Shown: positions 14,801-26,641 of the stretch, piece by piece | Numbering within the stretch: position 1 is the first letter of the stretch | Layout of the letters: each line of letters opens with the position of its first letter | Origin: Trichinella spiralis | Taxonomy: Eukaryota > Nematoda > Enoplea > Trichinellida > Trichinellidae | Length of the DNA: 64,000 nucleotides | NCBI GenBank assembly: GCA_000181795.3 | Contig: CM012954.1 | Coordinates: 1,096,715 to 1,160,714 of the forward strand | Reading direction: 5' to 3' | Position numbers and translations under genes: made by a program | Notes under the pieces: generated by a model | The model's input: only the letters and a program-made list of their open reading frames with translations | What the model was told of the DNA's origin: nothing | Databases searched by the model: none

Positions 14801-15682
14801 TTTCATCTAAATAATCCTGCTTGTATATACCAGGTGGGCGTGCACGTGCAAATTCGCTAGCAGCAGCATCAATGCTAAAAAAAGACGTAAGCTTCACAAA
14901 TTTCTTAAATAATAGCATTTCCTTTTCTCATGAAAAATTAAGATAAGAAAATTTAGCTTCAATTAAGTATGTGAATTGAAGAAAAGTCGCTAAACTTACC
15001 TCCAGTCATTCACAACAACCAAATATGAGCAGATCAAAAATCCCGTGCGGTTGAAACCATGGGTACAATGAACAGCTAAAATCTTTCAATTAGATAAACC
15101 TTTATAATAAAAGCTAACACCTATTATGCTGCCTGGGTTTAATTCCAAATGCTCTTGGCATAAATTCACAAATTCATTGACGGTTTGTTGTGAAGGGCAT
15201 TCTCCAAACCTGACAATCTCAAATGCAATAAATACTGTATGCGAATGAATCTAACTGTTACCCTTTGCAATTTATTTTCTTGTAAACGACACCGTGACGT
15301 TCGATTTCATCCCTGCCGTAAAACCTTGTAGTGTTTGTCAAATCAATCCACAGTCCAATTGTCTAAAAATGTATTCATGAAATTTCATCATAAATAAAAC
15401 TCAAAATTCTTCTAATTTCAAAAACAATAAACGTCATTACTTTATCAGAATATTCGCTCTGCAAAACCATGTTTGGCGTAAAGCGGTGCTCTTCTGGCAC
15501 AGAGTCATTGTATTGGGCAGAAAGTGGAGTTTTGAATGGCAAAAAAATTCCTGAAAATATAACTTTGAAACATTTAACAATTCAACATGTGAAAATTTAA
15601 ACTTTAGGAAAAACGTACCTGCAACCAAATCCCCTTTGCGAGGGCATTTTAACCATCTTGCTGGTGGACCCAATTGTGCCAT
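11807..15682 (-). CDS. RNGTT: Bifunctional mRNA capping enzyme (RNA 5'-triphosphatase and guanylyltransferase)
   Basis: The enzyme removes the gamma phosphate from nascent RNA polymerase II transcripts and adds GMP, the first two steps of cap synthesis, in the nucleus. The product starts [17 protein letters not shown] at 15682. The N-terminal triphosphatase has the cysteine-phosphatase loop [10 protein letters not shown] (about 15080-15050) and the following family block [19 protein letters not shown]. The C-terminal nucleotidyltransferase has the catalytic-lysine motif WKADGTRYMMLID (around 14310-14220; the Lys of KADG takes GMP), the motif near [23 protein letters not shown], and the oligonucleotide-binding-fold block [20 protein letters not shown]. 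It ends [10 protein letters not shown] then TAA at 11807-11809. The C-tail is shorter than in mammals, lacking the Pro-rich end. There are about 14 coding exons. A longer start at 15706 is possible but breaks the match to the family's N terminus. A likely untranslated first exon with a GTAAGT donor lies near 16196-16225. Confidence 0.96.
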
Positions 15683-15784
15683 CTTGAAACAGTCTAACTG
15701 CGACAAAACTAAGTTAAAATCGGTAGCTATGATGCACGATAAATTTAATAATAAAACATAATATATAAAATAAGATATAAGGCT

Positions 15785-17417
15785 CGTATATATATATTAA
15801 AGATAAAATATTTTTAACATTCAAACCAAAGGAATATTACAATAACCAGACGAGGCAGTGATTCATTTTATACATTTACAATTTAGCTAATTTCCAAACC
15901 CATAATTTCAAAGGTATGCATCCGCTGAAAAAACATTATGCAGAGAAATATTAGAACATTATTACCAAAACCTATAACAGATACATAATTATTTATTAAA
16001 CCTAGCCAACACTGTTAATAAATATGATTTAAATAAGTTCTAGCGGTTTGGATTAGTAGCTTGCTGACGCGACGTAATAGAACATTTTTCTCAAAATAAC
16101 GTGTCTTTGTAACTTATGAAGTATAATAAAATATAAATCTGGTATATAACTCATGCATTACAAAAAATTTCAAAGTTATAAGCATTAAGACTTACCTCAG
16201 TCGTATGAATAACAAGTGAGCTGTTCCTATAAAAATACAGATATGGAAAACTGCTCTATTATTTAAATGTTATTTCAGAAATTGTAATAATTATAAAATT
16301 AACAAAAAAATTAACAGTAGTACGTGCCTCGTCTTCCAAAATGAATTTACTTGTGCTACCATAAATAGATAATCAAGCTCAAGTTAATTTTACCAAAATC
16401 AGTAATAAAAATAATTACAAAATAGATGTTTATTTCTACTTGAATAATAATATAATAAATTTATAACCTGAAATATATTTATTTCAGATGTTATTTCACG
16501 CCATTTATTGATCCTTGCTTCTTTTTATTTAACTTAACAGAATATACAAAATTGAATAGTTTGCATTACATTTTTTTCGGGTGTTTTTTAAAGATATATT
16601 TATAATATTTTTTTAACTGTTATTAATTATAAGAAATGCTAATAGTGTTAAAACTTTATTTTAAACAAAACGGATTTTGTCACTGTTTTATTTTATTCAT
16701 TTTACAAAAAAAATAATAATCATAATTTATTTAGGTATAAATCGTTAAACAGTAAAAACATTAAAATAAATAAATAATATTGCATAAATTTTTCAAAAAA
16801 AATCAGTAAGTTTATTAATGTACAACTGTAACTTACTTTTTGTGACGTAATTCTAACTGCTTCCTCAATGATTTTTATTGACCTTTTGAGTTTTCAAAAG
16901 TTTGACTTTCATTCATCGATTACCTTGATATATATTTAAGGTTTACCTATATTTTTGACACAATCAGTGAAAAAACGGTTGTAGTTCTTTGAAATAAAAA
17001 AGCGGAACATGCATGCAATGAACAAAATTGATGTAATAAAAAAAATTTTGAACATCTGACAAGCGGTAAGCTTTTGTAATATAACATTTACCATGCTCCA
17101 GAGCATCTGGTATTAAAGGTCACCTAGAAGATGAAATGATGCTATTTATTTATTAATTAATGCAGCTGTTACGATTGCTGCTTGCATGTTATCAGCTATT
17201 TTGTACGTATAGTGCTTTATAATTAATTATTACTGTATTACATTTTGAATTCATACGTGTAGTTAAGTTCAAATATAATATAAAACAACAAATCCATGCA
17301 ACATAAAATTGTTTATTATAAATAAAACAAACAAACAAGTGAATATAATAACGCAGTTATGAAAAATAAAATGGAAATTACCGGGTAGAAGAAAAACTGT
17401 TTGTTTGTAAAAAATTG
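15785..17417. other. Intergenic between capping enzyme and TOX-like gene
   Basis: Very AT-rich. It holds the probable untranslated first exon of the capping enzyme (minus strand, about 16225-16196, followed by a GTAAGT donor) and the 3' region of the TOX-like gene next to 17417. Nothing else supported. Confidence 0.5.
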
Positions 17418-18404
17418 TCATTGACCAATATCGTTGGAATTGATGTAGTGAGAAGATGGGGCGTAGGTAGATTGTGAAATGAGACTAGCAAGCGTTTGAG
17501 AGCCGAAATTGGCGTAGGTATTTTGATTATCCACACGATCTTGATCAGATTGAACGAGCTGTGAATTATTCATCTGTGGGCTATAATCGTCGGCAATGTC
17601 CGGCTGAAACACTTGCACTTGGACATTGCCTCCAGTTGACAACAAGTTAGCCCTATAAGCAGCGCACTGTTTCAAATAATCCTTCTTGGCCATTTCGGTT
17701 TTCTGTTTGTACGCATTCTTGGAATCAGCAGCTAAATTATCCCACATGGCGGCGACAATTTTCGACACTTCACCAAACGTGGCATTGGGATTCTGGCCTT
17801 TGATAGTTGCCTGAGTGTCGCGGAAGAACAACGCGTATGCGGATACGGGCTTCTGCGGTTCGTTTGGATCTTTTCTTTTATTTTGTCGACGTTTCGGTGT
17901 TCTCGATTTTACAACGGTCATCTTCGAAGTCGGACTATTTTCATAAGTCAAATTCTTATGATTCGACAACAATCCACTGGTTTCATCCAACACTGTAGGG
18001 GACGTTTGATAGATGTTGTTGATAAGGGGTAGAAACGTTGAACAGCCGCCGTTGTTATCCAAATGTTGTCCAACATCTTGCTGTTTCTCATTTCCATTGA
18101 AGAAAAGATATTCTTTCATTTCACTTGTATTTTGATTATAATTGATAAAATCGGAATTATTATTCATACAATGACCATAATAATGCTGCTGTTGCGTTGG
18201 TTGTAACATTGTTGTTGTTGGTGGTGTGGTTGTGGTTGTCGGTTCGTAAAAATAATTTCCCGTGAAATCTGTAGTGCGAATAGGATTGGAATATGCAGCA
18301 ATGGTGGTCAGAGTTGTCGAGTCATTATTATTCACTTCTTCTGGCTTGTAATTCAAATAGTTCATCGTATTTTTGCACAGTGAATATCCAATGTCCACAA
18401 GCAT
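17418..18404 (-). CDS. TOX-family HMG-box transcription factor
   Basis: TOX proteins are nuclear DNA-bending factors with one HMG box. The 328-residue frame is a single exon. Residues 1-160 are Asn/Thr/Gln-rich with a run of Thr at 56-65. A basic stretch, PKRRQNKRK (170-178), precedes an HMG box at about 180-250 that is nearly identical to vertebrate [23 protein letters not shown], then [18 protein letters not shown] and [14 protein letters not shown]. The C-terminal 75 residues are Gln/Asn/Ser rich. The frame stays open upstream to an acceptor-like gaccgacag at about 18440, so an upstream coding exon is possible; the ATG at 18404 is the first in the exon. The basic stretch should act as a nuclear signal and DNA minor-groove contact. 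The flanking regions are not conserved beyond composition, so orthology to a specific TOX paralogue cannot be given. Confidence 0.93.
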   Translation of the reverse strand: MLVDIGYSLCKNTMNYLNYKPEEVNNNDSTTLTTIAAYSNPIRTTDFTGNYFYEPTTTTTPPTTTMLQPTQQQHYYGHCMNNNSDFINYNQNTSEMKEYLFFNGNEKQQDVGQHLDNNGGCSTFLPLINNIYQTSPTVLDETSGLLSNHKNLTYENSPTSKMTVVKSRTPKRRQNKRKDPNEPQKPVSAYALFFRDTQATIKGQNPNATFGEVSKIVAAMWDNLAADSKNAYKQKTEMAKKDYLKQCAAYRANLLSTGGNVQVQVFQPDIADDYSPQMNNSQLVQSDQDRVDNQNTYANFGSQTLASLISQSTYAPSSHYINSNDIGQ

Positions 18405-18499
18405 CGACTGGACAATCTTGTCTGAATGCTGTCGGTCAAGAATTAAAATACAGAAAAAAAAGTAATAATCTCAAATAGAGGAGAATAACAATCGGCTGA

Positions 18500-18605
18500 G
18501 CTGGCCTGCGTCCAGCGGTCCCGGCGCTGACGTAAACTGAGACAAAGGCTCAAAGAAGACTACAGAAAATGGGATGGCGCAAGAGGACCAATCAGCCAAT
18601 CAGCA
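18500..18605. promoter_or_regulatory. Compact CCAAT/CRE promoter, probably driving the TOX-like gene
   Basis: Two CCAATCAG boxes sit 8 bases apart (CCAAT at 18588-18592 and 18596-18600) with a CRE-like TGACGTAA at 18528-18535 in a GC-rich island. Paired CCAAT boxes at this spacing are typical NF-Y sites, and TGACGTAA fits the CREB/ATF class. The island lies 100-200 bases upstream of the TOX-like start codon. The same bases also encode a short plus-strand frame from 18574 ending at a GTAAGG, so a divergent transcript is possible. Confidence 0.5.
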
Positions 18606-18639
18606 ATTCGATGACCCTGAATCGGTAAGGCTAACAACA

Positions 18640-21600
18640 AGCACGTGTTTTCCGTGCGACCTTTTGAACTGCCAGTTGAAACAATGTCGCAGATGTCGTT
18701 TTCGCATGTCCACATGTCTGGAGCTCATTATTTCCATTGCATCACACCAGACTATAGCTAACTAGCTCCTTCTTTCTTGCTTGGAAGAAGAAATTGGCAA
18801 AAAATCAGAAAAGAGACAATAGGGAAAAAAAGAAAATATTCATATTTGGAAAAAATGGGGAAAAAGACCAAAAAAAAACTTTAATTTGTCTTATTTAAAT
18901 TATTTTTGCGTTGTTTTTTCAGTAAACTCAAAACTGTCTGCAAGGTCAAATGAAGTTTTTTGATATTAATCTATTTCAATTCATTCAACATCAGACATTT
19001 CCACTATTGATCAACTGAACGAGAACAAAGAAAAAATTTATTGAAATAAAAAACAAAAGATGTTTTTTATAATTAATTAAAAGTAATTTTTCCTTTTCCT
19101 CATAATTTAAATTTTTACTTTTCCTTTTCCTTTTGATATTGCGGCAGTTGGTTGTTCTTGTGACTGAAACTTGCACGTCAATCATTTTCAGCTAATTGCA
19201 CTGAAATTGGACGAAAAGCCTAAAACGACAACAGCTGTTTCACCTAGCATCTGGAAGATTTCTTTATTTCGAATTCGATTTGACAAACAAACAAAACAGC
19301 TGTCCAATTTTTATTATGCAAAATGTAAAAAATAAAATAAAATCGAGGCTATTCAACAATGATATTGCATGTTTGAGATTTGAACAATTTTGCCAAGGTT
19401 ATCTACTAAGCGGTGAATTGAAAAAATGATATTATTGTACATTTGAAAGTGATTTTCAACAAAAACTTATGATGAGCCGATTTCAAATCAAGGAAGCACA
19501 GTGCATTGAAGAAAAACCACCAACAATCAACTGTTATTTGATATTAATTTTATTAAAAATTTTAATACGATGAAAAATATTTCAATTGTTCAATCAATTT
19601 AATTTTCCACTCGTTTTCGTTTGAATTTTGCATCTTTAATTCTTAATTATTAATTACTGTAATTTCATTAGAAAAGTACCATTTTACTAATTTGAATTGT
19701 TGTTTCAAGTGGTAATAATTAATAATTATTATATGGTAATATAATAATAATTACATAAGAGATTTTTTTTAGTATTAATAGTTTTTAATTTTAGCATTTC
19801 TTTTTATCAAAGAAGAAACGTTCAAAATGAAAACAGTCAATAACATTATTGATCAGCAACTTTTGACAGATTGGTTAATTATTAAAAAAAAACAATCATT
19901 GACAAGGTAAGATTAAAATTTATTTCATCTAGCCCAATTTGAATAGAAAACACGTGTCGCGTGAAATATTGCAACGTGATTTTTTTCAATAAGCATTTAT
20001 GATTGAAATTCTGCAGGCATTTTTTAAATATTAAGATTTAAAAATAAAAAAAGTTTTTCTCTTGGTTCCAATGTGTAAATGCTAATCAACGTTATATTAA
20101 AACCAACTTTGATTGTTATCTTTTTTCAAATTATGAAAATGAATGTTTCATACGCAAGTGGTAGTAGTGGTTAAGTTCGTGTTATGTGAAAAATGCACAT
20201 AGATGTTGAGCATTGAATTAAAAATAATTTTTTTGAAAGAGCAAGGAAGTTTAAAATACCAAATGAATTCGAAATATTTGCCAAATGCGCCTTGCTAGAT
20301 TGAAGTGTCTAAAGCAAATTAGTGAAGAAAAAAAAGTATTTGTGAATTTACTTGATGATGACATTGCGCACTGAGTTTGAAAGAATTTACAAATTAAAAT
20401 ATTGAAATACTTTAATATTGTACCTATATATATTTTTTTAATGTTTAAAGGGAAAATTTGTAATGAAAAGAAAAATTCCGTTTTTCATACTGTATTACTT
20501 TGTCTGCGTTTTAATAAGGAAAACCATTGGCGGAAGATGAAGTATTATTTATAAATATTTGAAAGCATTTATCAAATTTAATGAAATTTAAAATGGCTGA
20601 AATATAAAATATGCATGTATATAAGAGTGAAATTTTTTTAATATGAAAATATCAATATTCCTTGCAGGATAAAAAAGTTTGTGTAATTCAAGTTTTGATT
20701 AACGACAAATTACTCAAGATTAGTTTCGTTTCAGTACTATAAATGCGGTTTTCTTCTACGCTTTTAATTAATTGTAAATCAGGTAACAGAATTGTACGAA
20801 GGTAATCAATTAAATATGAGTTAGTTTTTCATGGATTGCCATTTTGTCATAATAACAAGATCAAAAAAATGTCAGAGAAAAATGTTAATGCAATAGACGC
20901 AATTGAATTATGTTGAATGTCGTTATTATCAAATTATAATCTGAAAATTACCGTCAGAATATAGAATAAATGACTTAATATGTGTAGCAATAAAATTATT
21001 TTAAAATGAAAGTTCAATTTGAGGAAAATAAGTTTTTGTTTTCACAGATATTTACATTATTCCAACGAGGAAGTTGTATTATTATCTAGAGCTAATGAAT
21101 GTCTGTTATTTAAAGGTTAATTATGCAAACTGACTATGACATGAGGGCAAAGTGTAACAAACAGTTTTCTTTTTATTGAACTGTTCAACAAATGAAGTAG
21201 TTATTAAGTGGCTTTGTGAAAGATTTTTCATAAGCATTAATTAATTAATTATTTACTTATTTATTTGTCACTTGATTTGTCAGCATTTTAGATAACATGC
21301 ATTCCAATTATTTTGAAATCCACTTCAAGTTTATGGAACAGAATTGCGAGGTTTTTTTTATTATATTTAAATTATTGTATTTTTACAACTTCAGAACAAG
21401 ATGTATTGTTAAGGGAGATTAAAATAAATAAATAGCTACTATGTATAAATTTTATGCTGCTTTTAAATGATTGCAGAGAAGACAAAATTACACAGATTTA
21501 TGGTGTAAGAATTTTTCGAAAAATAAATTCAATAAAAGCTAATCATTTTTACATACAATTTTCTAATGCACTTACAGAGTTTTGCTAAACGGTTCAGCTG

Positions 21601-21728
21601 GAGAACAATGTAGTCTTTGAATATTATTTTTATTTATAAATTATTGAGCACTGTAAGAGATGTTTGATAGTTGGGAAATTTTGCAAATGCGAAAATTTGA
21701 GATATACCTTTATTTCTTTTTTATTAGC
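18640..21728. other. Long AT-rich intergenic stretch
   Basis: No frame with family resemblance, no transposon ends and no RNA gene recognised. Homopolymer tracts and short AT repeats only. It may hold distal control sequence for the TOX-like gene, but nothing in the sequence shows that. Confidence 0.5.
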
Positions 21729-21756
21729 ATTATTTCGAAATGTTGGACAACATTGA

Positions 21757-22013
21757 ATGAGAAGCAGCGGTGAAGACATGCCAGTACGGTTGATGAACAA
21801 AATTGATATTCACGTGAAGAGATTTTGTGAACAGGTAAGAAAAACAAAGTTGATCAGTTAAGCTAAACGGCAATGGAAATCAATTTTTCTTCAACACAAA
21901 CGGCTACGTAGAGAACAAATGCTCTGTTTGCCGATTTTGGCAATTGGCTGGCTGGTGTGTGCATTGGGTCGCATGAGCCTTTTCAAGGGATCAATTTAGA
22001 TTAAACGATTGCT
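21757..22013 (+). CDS. Possible small two-exon gene, unidentified
   Basis: A pyrimidine-rich acceptor (ending ttattag near 21728) is followed by an ATG at 21757 and a 26-codon open exon (MRSSGEDMPVRLMNKIDIH...) ending at 21834 in CAG then GTAAGA, a consensus donor. The first plausible acceptor downstream (about 21914, tacgtag) continues in phase to RTNALFADFGNWLAGVCIGS and a stop at about 22013. An alternative frame over the same bases gives a hydrophobic stretch, LCLPILAIGWLVCALG, but cannot be joined in phase. I do not recognise the product. It would end just downstream of the LRR gene's stop codon, on the opposite strand. Confidence 0.25.
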
Positions 22014-22091
22014 TTAAGGGTCAATAGAAAATGCAAACCGAGTGAAGTGGGAGATATGAGAAGGAGCCGGAAAATGTTAATTAATAAAGTT

Positions 22092-23204
22092 TTAAAGGTT
22101 TGTTGCTTTGGCGACATAGCCCAGCAGAAATAGCTTTGCAAAAATGGTGAACAGTGTATCTTTAAGCAGAGGTGAGGCGGAATTAGCATTAGCAGCGGTT
22201 GAACAACTCAATTCTGCGGTTGGGACTTTTTTGAGCGATTGAAGCAACAGATGACTAGGCGATGCACTGTAACATTTGAGCAGCTCGACGTCGTCAATTT
22301 TTGCGCTTGCTCTTAGCCACTCTAAATAGGCAACTGCCTTGCAATCACAATGAAAAGGATTCTGATATAAGCTGACAGCACAGGATTCAGGAAGTTGACT
22401 CACCAAACGCATAAAGTTGACGTCAATACGGACAAATGCATTACGACTGAGATCCAAACGGACCAGCTTCTGCAAACAAGCGGGTTCCAAATCTAATACG
22501 TGCAGATTATTGTCTGCTAAAATTAGCTGTTTCAATGCCGGCAATGAGCAGGTCAATCTGGGAGGCAACCAATCTAGATAGTTCCAACTCAAATCCAGAT
22601 GCTGCAGTTCACAAAGTTTAGCCCGTTCCAAAATCGACTGTAGCAAACCCAACTGCTGTGTTACGTTCATTGGAAATCGAAACGCTTTGCGCAGTCGCAA
22701 GCTTTGTAAACTTTTCAGAGGTTGTAACAAACGTACAGCAGCCGCATCGAGAATAATTTCATTGTCCGTTAGATCCAAAAATCGCAAATCAGGCATGCCT
22801 TGAAAAGCGTCCGGATCCATGTTGACAAAATAATTGGCCGATAAATTGAGCGCAATCAGTCTCGGATGGTTGCTGGCCGGACCAAATACATTTGTCGGCA
22901 AATGGACAAAATTATTACCCTGGAAGTTGACAGATTCCAGAAAGGGAAAGTGAATTTTTGAAATTTGAAGAAATATATCAGTATCTGTAAATTGACCATT
23001 TATACATTCAACAGCTACGGCGGTACATTTGCAAGGTAGTGGCAGTACTCCTTTACATCCATTGTCTACCTGAGAAGAAGATGTGAGGCGATTGCCACTG
23101 CCGCTAGCGACTGACGCAGATGCTGCCGTTATTTGTAGAACATCCCATTGAAAGGTGATCGTGTACAGTGTCAAAATCCAGCGATTGCATATTTCAGAGA
23201 TCAT
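22092..23204 (-). CDS. Leucine-rich-repeat extracellular protein, probably membrane- or GPI-anchored
   Basis: A single-exon, 370-residue frame. An N-terminal hydrophobic segment (about residues 8-30) can act as a signal peptide. A cysteine cap of the LRRNT kind (CKGVLPLPCKCTAVAVEC, about 48-66) precedes about six leucine-rich repeats, including LIALNLSANYFVNMDPDAF, LRFLDLTDNEI, LQHLDLSWNYLDWLP and LVRLDLSRNAFVRID. An LRRCT cap follows (NPFHCDCKAVAYLEWLRAS with later cysteines). The last 20 residues are hydrophobic with no basic cytoplasmic tail, which favours a GPI-attachment signal over a transmembrane receptor. Overall build resembles trophoblast glycoprotein and related small LRR adhesion proteins, but the specific family is not certain. 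Ligands are unknown. Confidence 0.85.
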   Translation of the reverse strand: MISEICNRWILTLYTITFQWDVLQITAASASVASGSGNRLTSSSQVDNGCKGVLPLPCKCTAVAVECINGQFTDTDIFLQISKIHFPFLESVNFQGNNFVHLPTNVFGPASNHPRLIALNLSANYFVNMDPDAFQGMPDLRFLDLTDNEIILDAAAVRLLQPLKSLQSLRLRKAFRFPMNVTQQLGLLQSILERAKLCELQHLDLSWNYLDWLPPRLTCSLPALKQLILADNNLHVLDLEPACLQKLVRLDLSRNAFVRIDVNFMRLVSQLPESCAVSLYQNPFHCDCKAVAYLEWLRASAKIDDVELLKCYSASPSHLLLQSLKKVPTAELSCSTAANANSASPLLKDTLFTIFAKLFLLGYVAKATNL

Positions 23205-24373
23205 GATGTCATTTCAAAAGTACGGTCAATCTCCATCATTCTACAAGCAGTGCTATTAGCGGTGCATTGTAAAACATGTGAATGCGTGCAATGGGCTGAG
23301 CTGGACAGGGATCGGCAAACGTGGAAGCGAGCTTTTCAGTCGAGCCGATCGATTTCCGCTTGCTTTCTCTTCCTCAGCTCTCGTTCACTTACTCTGTCTC
23401 TTTCTCTTTCCAGCTAGCTAGAGCTAGCTAGTCTCGTTTCTCCTTGGCCATTTCCAACTACCGACAGCAGCACTGGCAAAGCACGTCAGCTAATTCGATC
23501 GATGAGCACGTGAATTTTCTCTACATATAAACAAAATTTTATAGACTGTTTTTATTATATACATATATATGCATATGTGTGTATAATACAAGATTTTCTA
23601 ATAATTTTATCATAATTTTATCGAGCAACAATAAAATAAAGGAAAAAAGCAACAACAACAACAGCAACGAAACTGAAACACTGAAATTTCTCATTTTTAC
23701 ATATTAAAGCTTTCTGACACCGCAGGTGCCATGTGCATGTGTAGGCAGACAGTGAAGTGTATAATGATTAACTGGTTTGGGTAAATTTTCAAACAACAAT
23801 CGATTTAAAGGATCAATCATTGTGGATCAAATCAAAAATTCATTGTTTCATACACCGGGGAATTTGCCTAAAACCATCTAACATAACCCACTGTTCAACA
23901 GAGGTCGTTTAAAGCCGTTTATGAAAAATCGATGCTAAAATTAATGCAGTAGAAAAAGGAGCCGTTCACGATGCATCATATCTTAAATAAAATCATATTA
24001 TATGTATATATGGGCTGTTTTTAAATTGTTTTATATTTTTTATTCAAAAATGTGAATTTTTACAATTTTTTTACAAAACTTATTTTTTGAAATGATAAAT
24101 ATGTACATTATATTGCTGTTTGTTTTAATCATATTATTAGCAGTGAGTCAATTGCCTGGAATATTGCGTTTAAAATCTTTTACTATATTTCACTTTGCTA
24201 TTATTTTTAATCGTCAATTAAAGTTGAATAATTGAAATATATTATTATATGTATGTGAAAATAATTTCAATGTTTAAAGTAATAGTATATGATTCTTTTA
24301 TTGTAGCAACTGTAAAACTACCATGACAACCAATGCTGACACAACCGCATACCGAATCCAAAGCTGAACAGCA
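23205..24373. other. Divergent intergenic region between LRR and DYNLT2B-like genes
   Basis: Shared upstream region of two divergent genes. It includes a CT-rich tract (23380-23420) followed by a repeated GCTAGCTA motif (about 23413-23432), an AT-rich core with (ATATGT)-like runs at 23560-23590, and an AAC-triplet run near 23648. No gene seen. Confidence 0.5.
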
Positions 24374-25036
24374 ATGCTAAATATAATGAATGCAGCGAAT
24401 AATTGTGAAAATTCTAATCATACCAGTTACGTTTTACGACCAAATTTCCAAAAAAAGTATGCATTTTATTCTACTTATATAATAATATACAAGTTTTATA
24501 TTATTCTCATTGTAGGTTTCAACCGGCAAAGTTGAGATCGTTAATTCACAACAAAGTGTTGGATATTTTATCTGACATGTATGAATATGACTCAAATGTA
24601 GCAGATGAGAAAGCGGAAAAAATTTCACTTGAAATACGGAAAAGCTTAAAAGGTAAGAAAAACAATCAATGCAAACTTTTCGTTTTATCGATTTGATGAT
24701 TTCGCATTTTAGAATTGAACTTAGATGGTTACAAATTTATCGTGGAAACATTAATTATTGAAAGGCGATGTCAAGGAATTAAGTACGTTTATGAATCTCT
24801 GTAGAATCTTTTCATTTATTATAGTAATTTTATTTTATTTTTTCAATTTATTTTTATTTAATATGTTTATAATGGAAATTTTGTGATGTCATGATAATGA
24901 TGTAATTTTATGTAATAATTTTAGCATTGTATCGCACAACTTTTGGGATTTGGACACGGACAACTGCATCAGCGAAACTATTTATGGAAGTAATTTTATT
25001 TGTATGGTAACAGCACTTGGTATTTTTCATTATTAA
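24374..25036 (+). CDS. Tctex1-type dynein light chain (DYNLT2B/TCTEX1D2-like), four exons
   Basis: This family supplies light chains of cytoplasmic dynein; the DYNLT2B branch serves retrograde intraflagellar transport in cilia. Exons are 24374-24456, 24516-24652, 24713-24782 and 24925-25036, all with GT-AG borders and consistent phase. Each is too short to stand out alone. The product begins MLNIMNAANNCENSNHTSYV and has the family's entry motif YVLRPNFQKKFQPAKL. An alpha-helical region follows, then the core YKFIVETLIIERRCQGI, the diagnostic FWDLDTDN, and a C terminus YGSNFICMVTALGIFHY, which parallels the usual SLFCVV-type beta strand ending in aromatic residues. An in-frame stop lies just upstream of the chosen ATG. 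In nematodes ciliated cells are sensory neurons, so expression there is expected (inference). Confidence 0.88.
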
Positions 25037-26641
25037 TGATTAAAAATGTATAAAAAGGTTTAAAGCATTATTGATCAGTGTGAATCCATTAGTGTTAAAT
25101 GTACCGGTTCAACTGATCATTCATTAAACAAACACTTATTACATTTTCATCATTACGTGAAATATTTATATAAAATAGTGTCATGCTCAATTAAATGGAC
25201 AACAGTTATTATTATTAAAAGCATTTATTAAACTTAATCAAATTATTTGAAATTTTATTTTCAATTGAACGACTCAATTTGTTACTTCAGAAATAATAGT
25301 GAGTAGAAAGTTTCAAATATGATATTGAAATATTGACGTAAAAGCAGCATTAGCATTAACAGAATGTAAATGAATGCAAAATCTTTGATTTTGCTGATTT
25401 TTTGAAAAAAATATCAAGCCAGTTGTAATAAAGCAAAGGATTCATGTGACTATTTTGCTTAATTAATTGTTTCATTTGTAATATAAATTTTTATTATTTT
25501 TTAAATTAATAACAGAAATAGAGAAAATGTCAAATTTTAGTGCTATTAGAGAAAAAAATTTATATGTTGAAGCTTATATGAAATGATCTGATGGATGGGA
25601 TTATATGATTAGCATTATGAGTTGTTATGCTTGTTTAAAATCGAACTTCAATTAGCCAAATGATGAAAACTTTTATGACAGTTTTTAAAATAATAAAAGC
25701 ATTTTACAATTAAATTTATATTATTATTATTAGGGATATTTTTTTTTATTCGAAAGATTTATAATTTCATGATGCTCAAAGAATAGTTTAAAATGAAGGA
25801 AATTTCAATGCTTTGTTTTGCAAACTTCTTTAGCATTTCATTCAAAACTAGAATTTTTATTTCAGTTAAACTAGACCAAGTTGTTTAATGGGTAATTTAT
25901 TTATAAACTATTTCATAATTTATTTTTGAACCATTTGACGATAGTATTATTTTATTATTATTTTTGGAAGTGCGAAATGTCAAAGTGAATGAAAGTAAAA
26001 TGATTAATGAACAAAGTTGAAAATATCGACTGAAAATATTTCATTTGAAAGTTGTGTAGTGGTGCAACAAATAAGTTGCAGTAAACAAATGCATAAAATG
26101 AGCAGTAGTATATGCTAATTCTTTTTAGAAAAATGAAATTCACTGCATTTTGCTCTTTGCTCTTAGAAAGTAAATTTAGTTGCAAAAATTTCAACTTTTC
26201 AAGAAAGTAGAATCCAGTATGCTTTTGTAGTTAATTTTATGAAAGCTTTGAAATTATTTCGATAAACGAAAGTTTATAAATCAAATGTTTTTATTGAAAT
26301 TACAGCTACATGTATATAAACCAGTGATAATTTGTATTCATGCAAATAACAAGTGTTTGATGTTTTGTGCATACTTGGTAGATATTTCACTTGTATTTGG
26401 AGTAATAAGTGAATTGTAGAATCTTAGTTTTATTGATTTCTTTGTTATATATTTTATTTGTTTAGCAAAAGTTAATCGAAATGCAAAATCATTATTGTTT
26501 ATTGTTGTAATAAACAATTGCATAATTTTTGAAGTTAGGATAATTTACTGCTCTTGTATAGATGTACATTGGAAAGCAATTTCAGTGTTGAACTACAGTT
26601 AAATAAGCGATATTGAAAAATAGTTGAAAAACTGAATGAAA
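25037..26641. other. AT-rich region between convergent genes
   Basis: 3' flanks of the DYNLT2B-like gene and the secreted-protein gene. No coding frame, repeat family or RNA gene supported. Confidence 0.5.

Noticed and set aside
18574-18765. Frame containing CRRCRFRMSTCLEL, reminiscent of the second zinc module of nuclear receptors
   Set aside because: Cysteine spacing does not fit a nuclear-receptor domain, a splice donor interrupts the frame before it, and the upstream codons are explained by CCAAT boxes.
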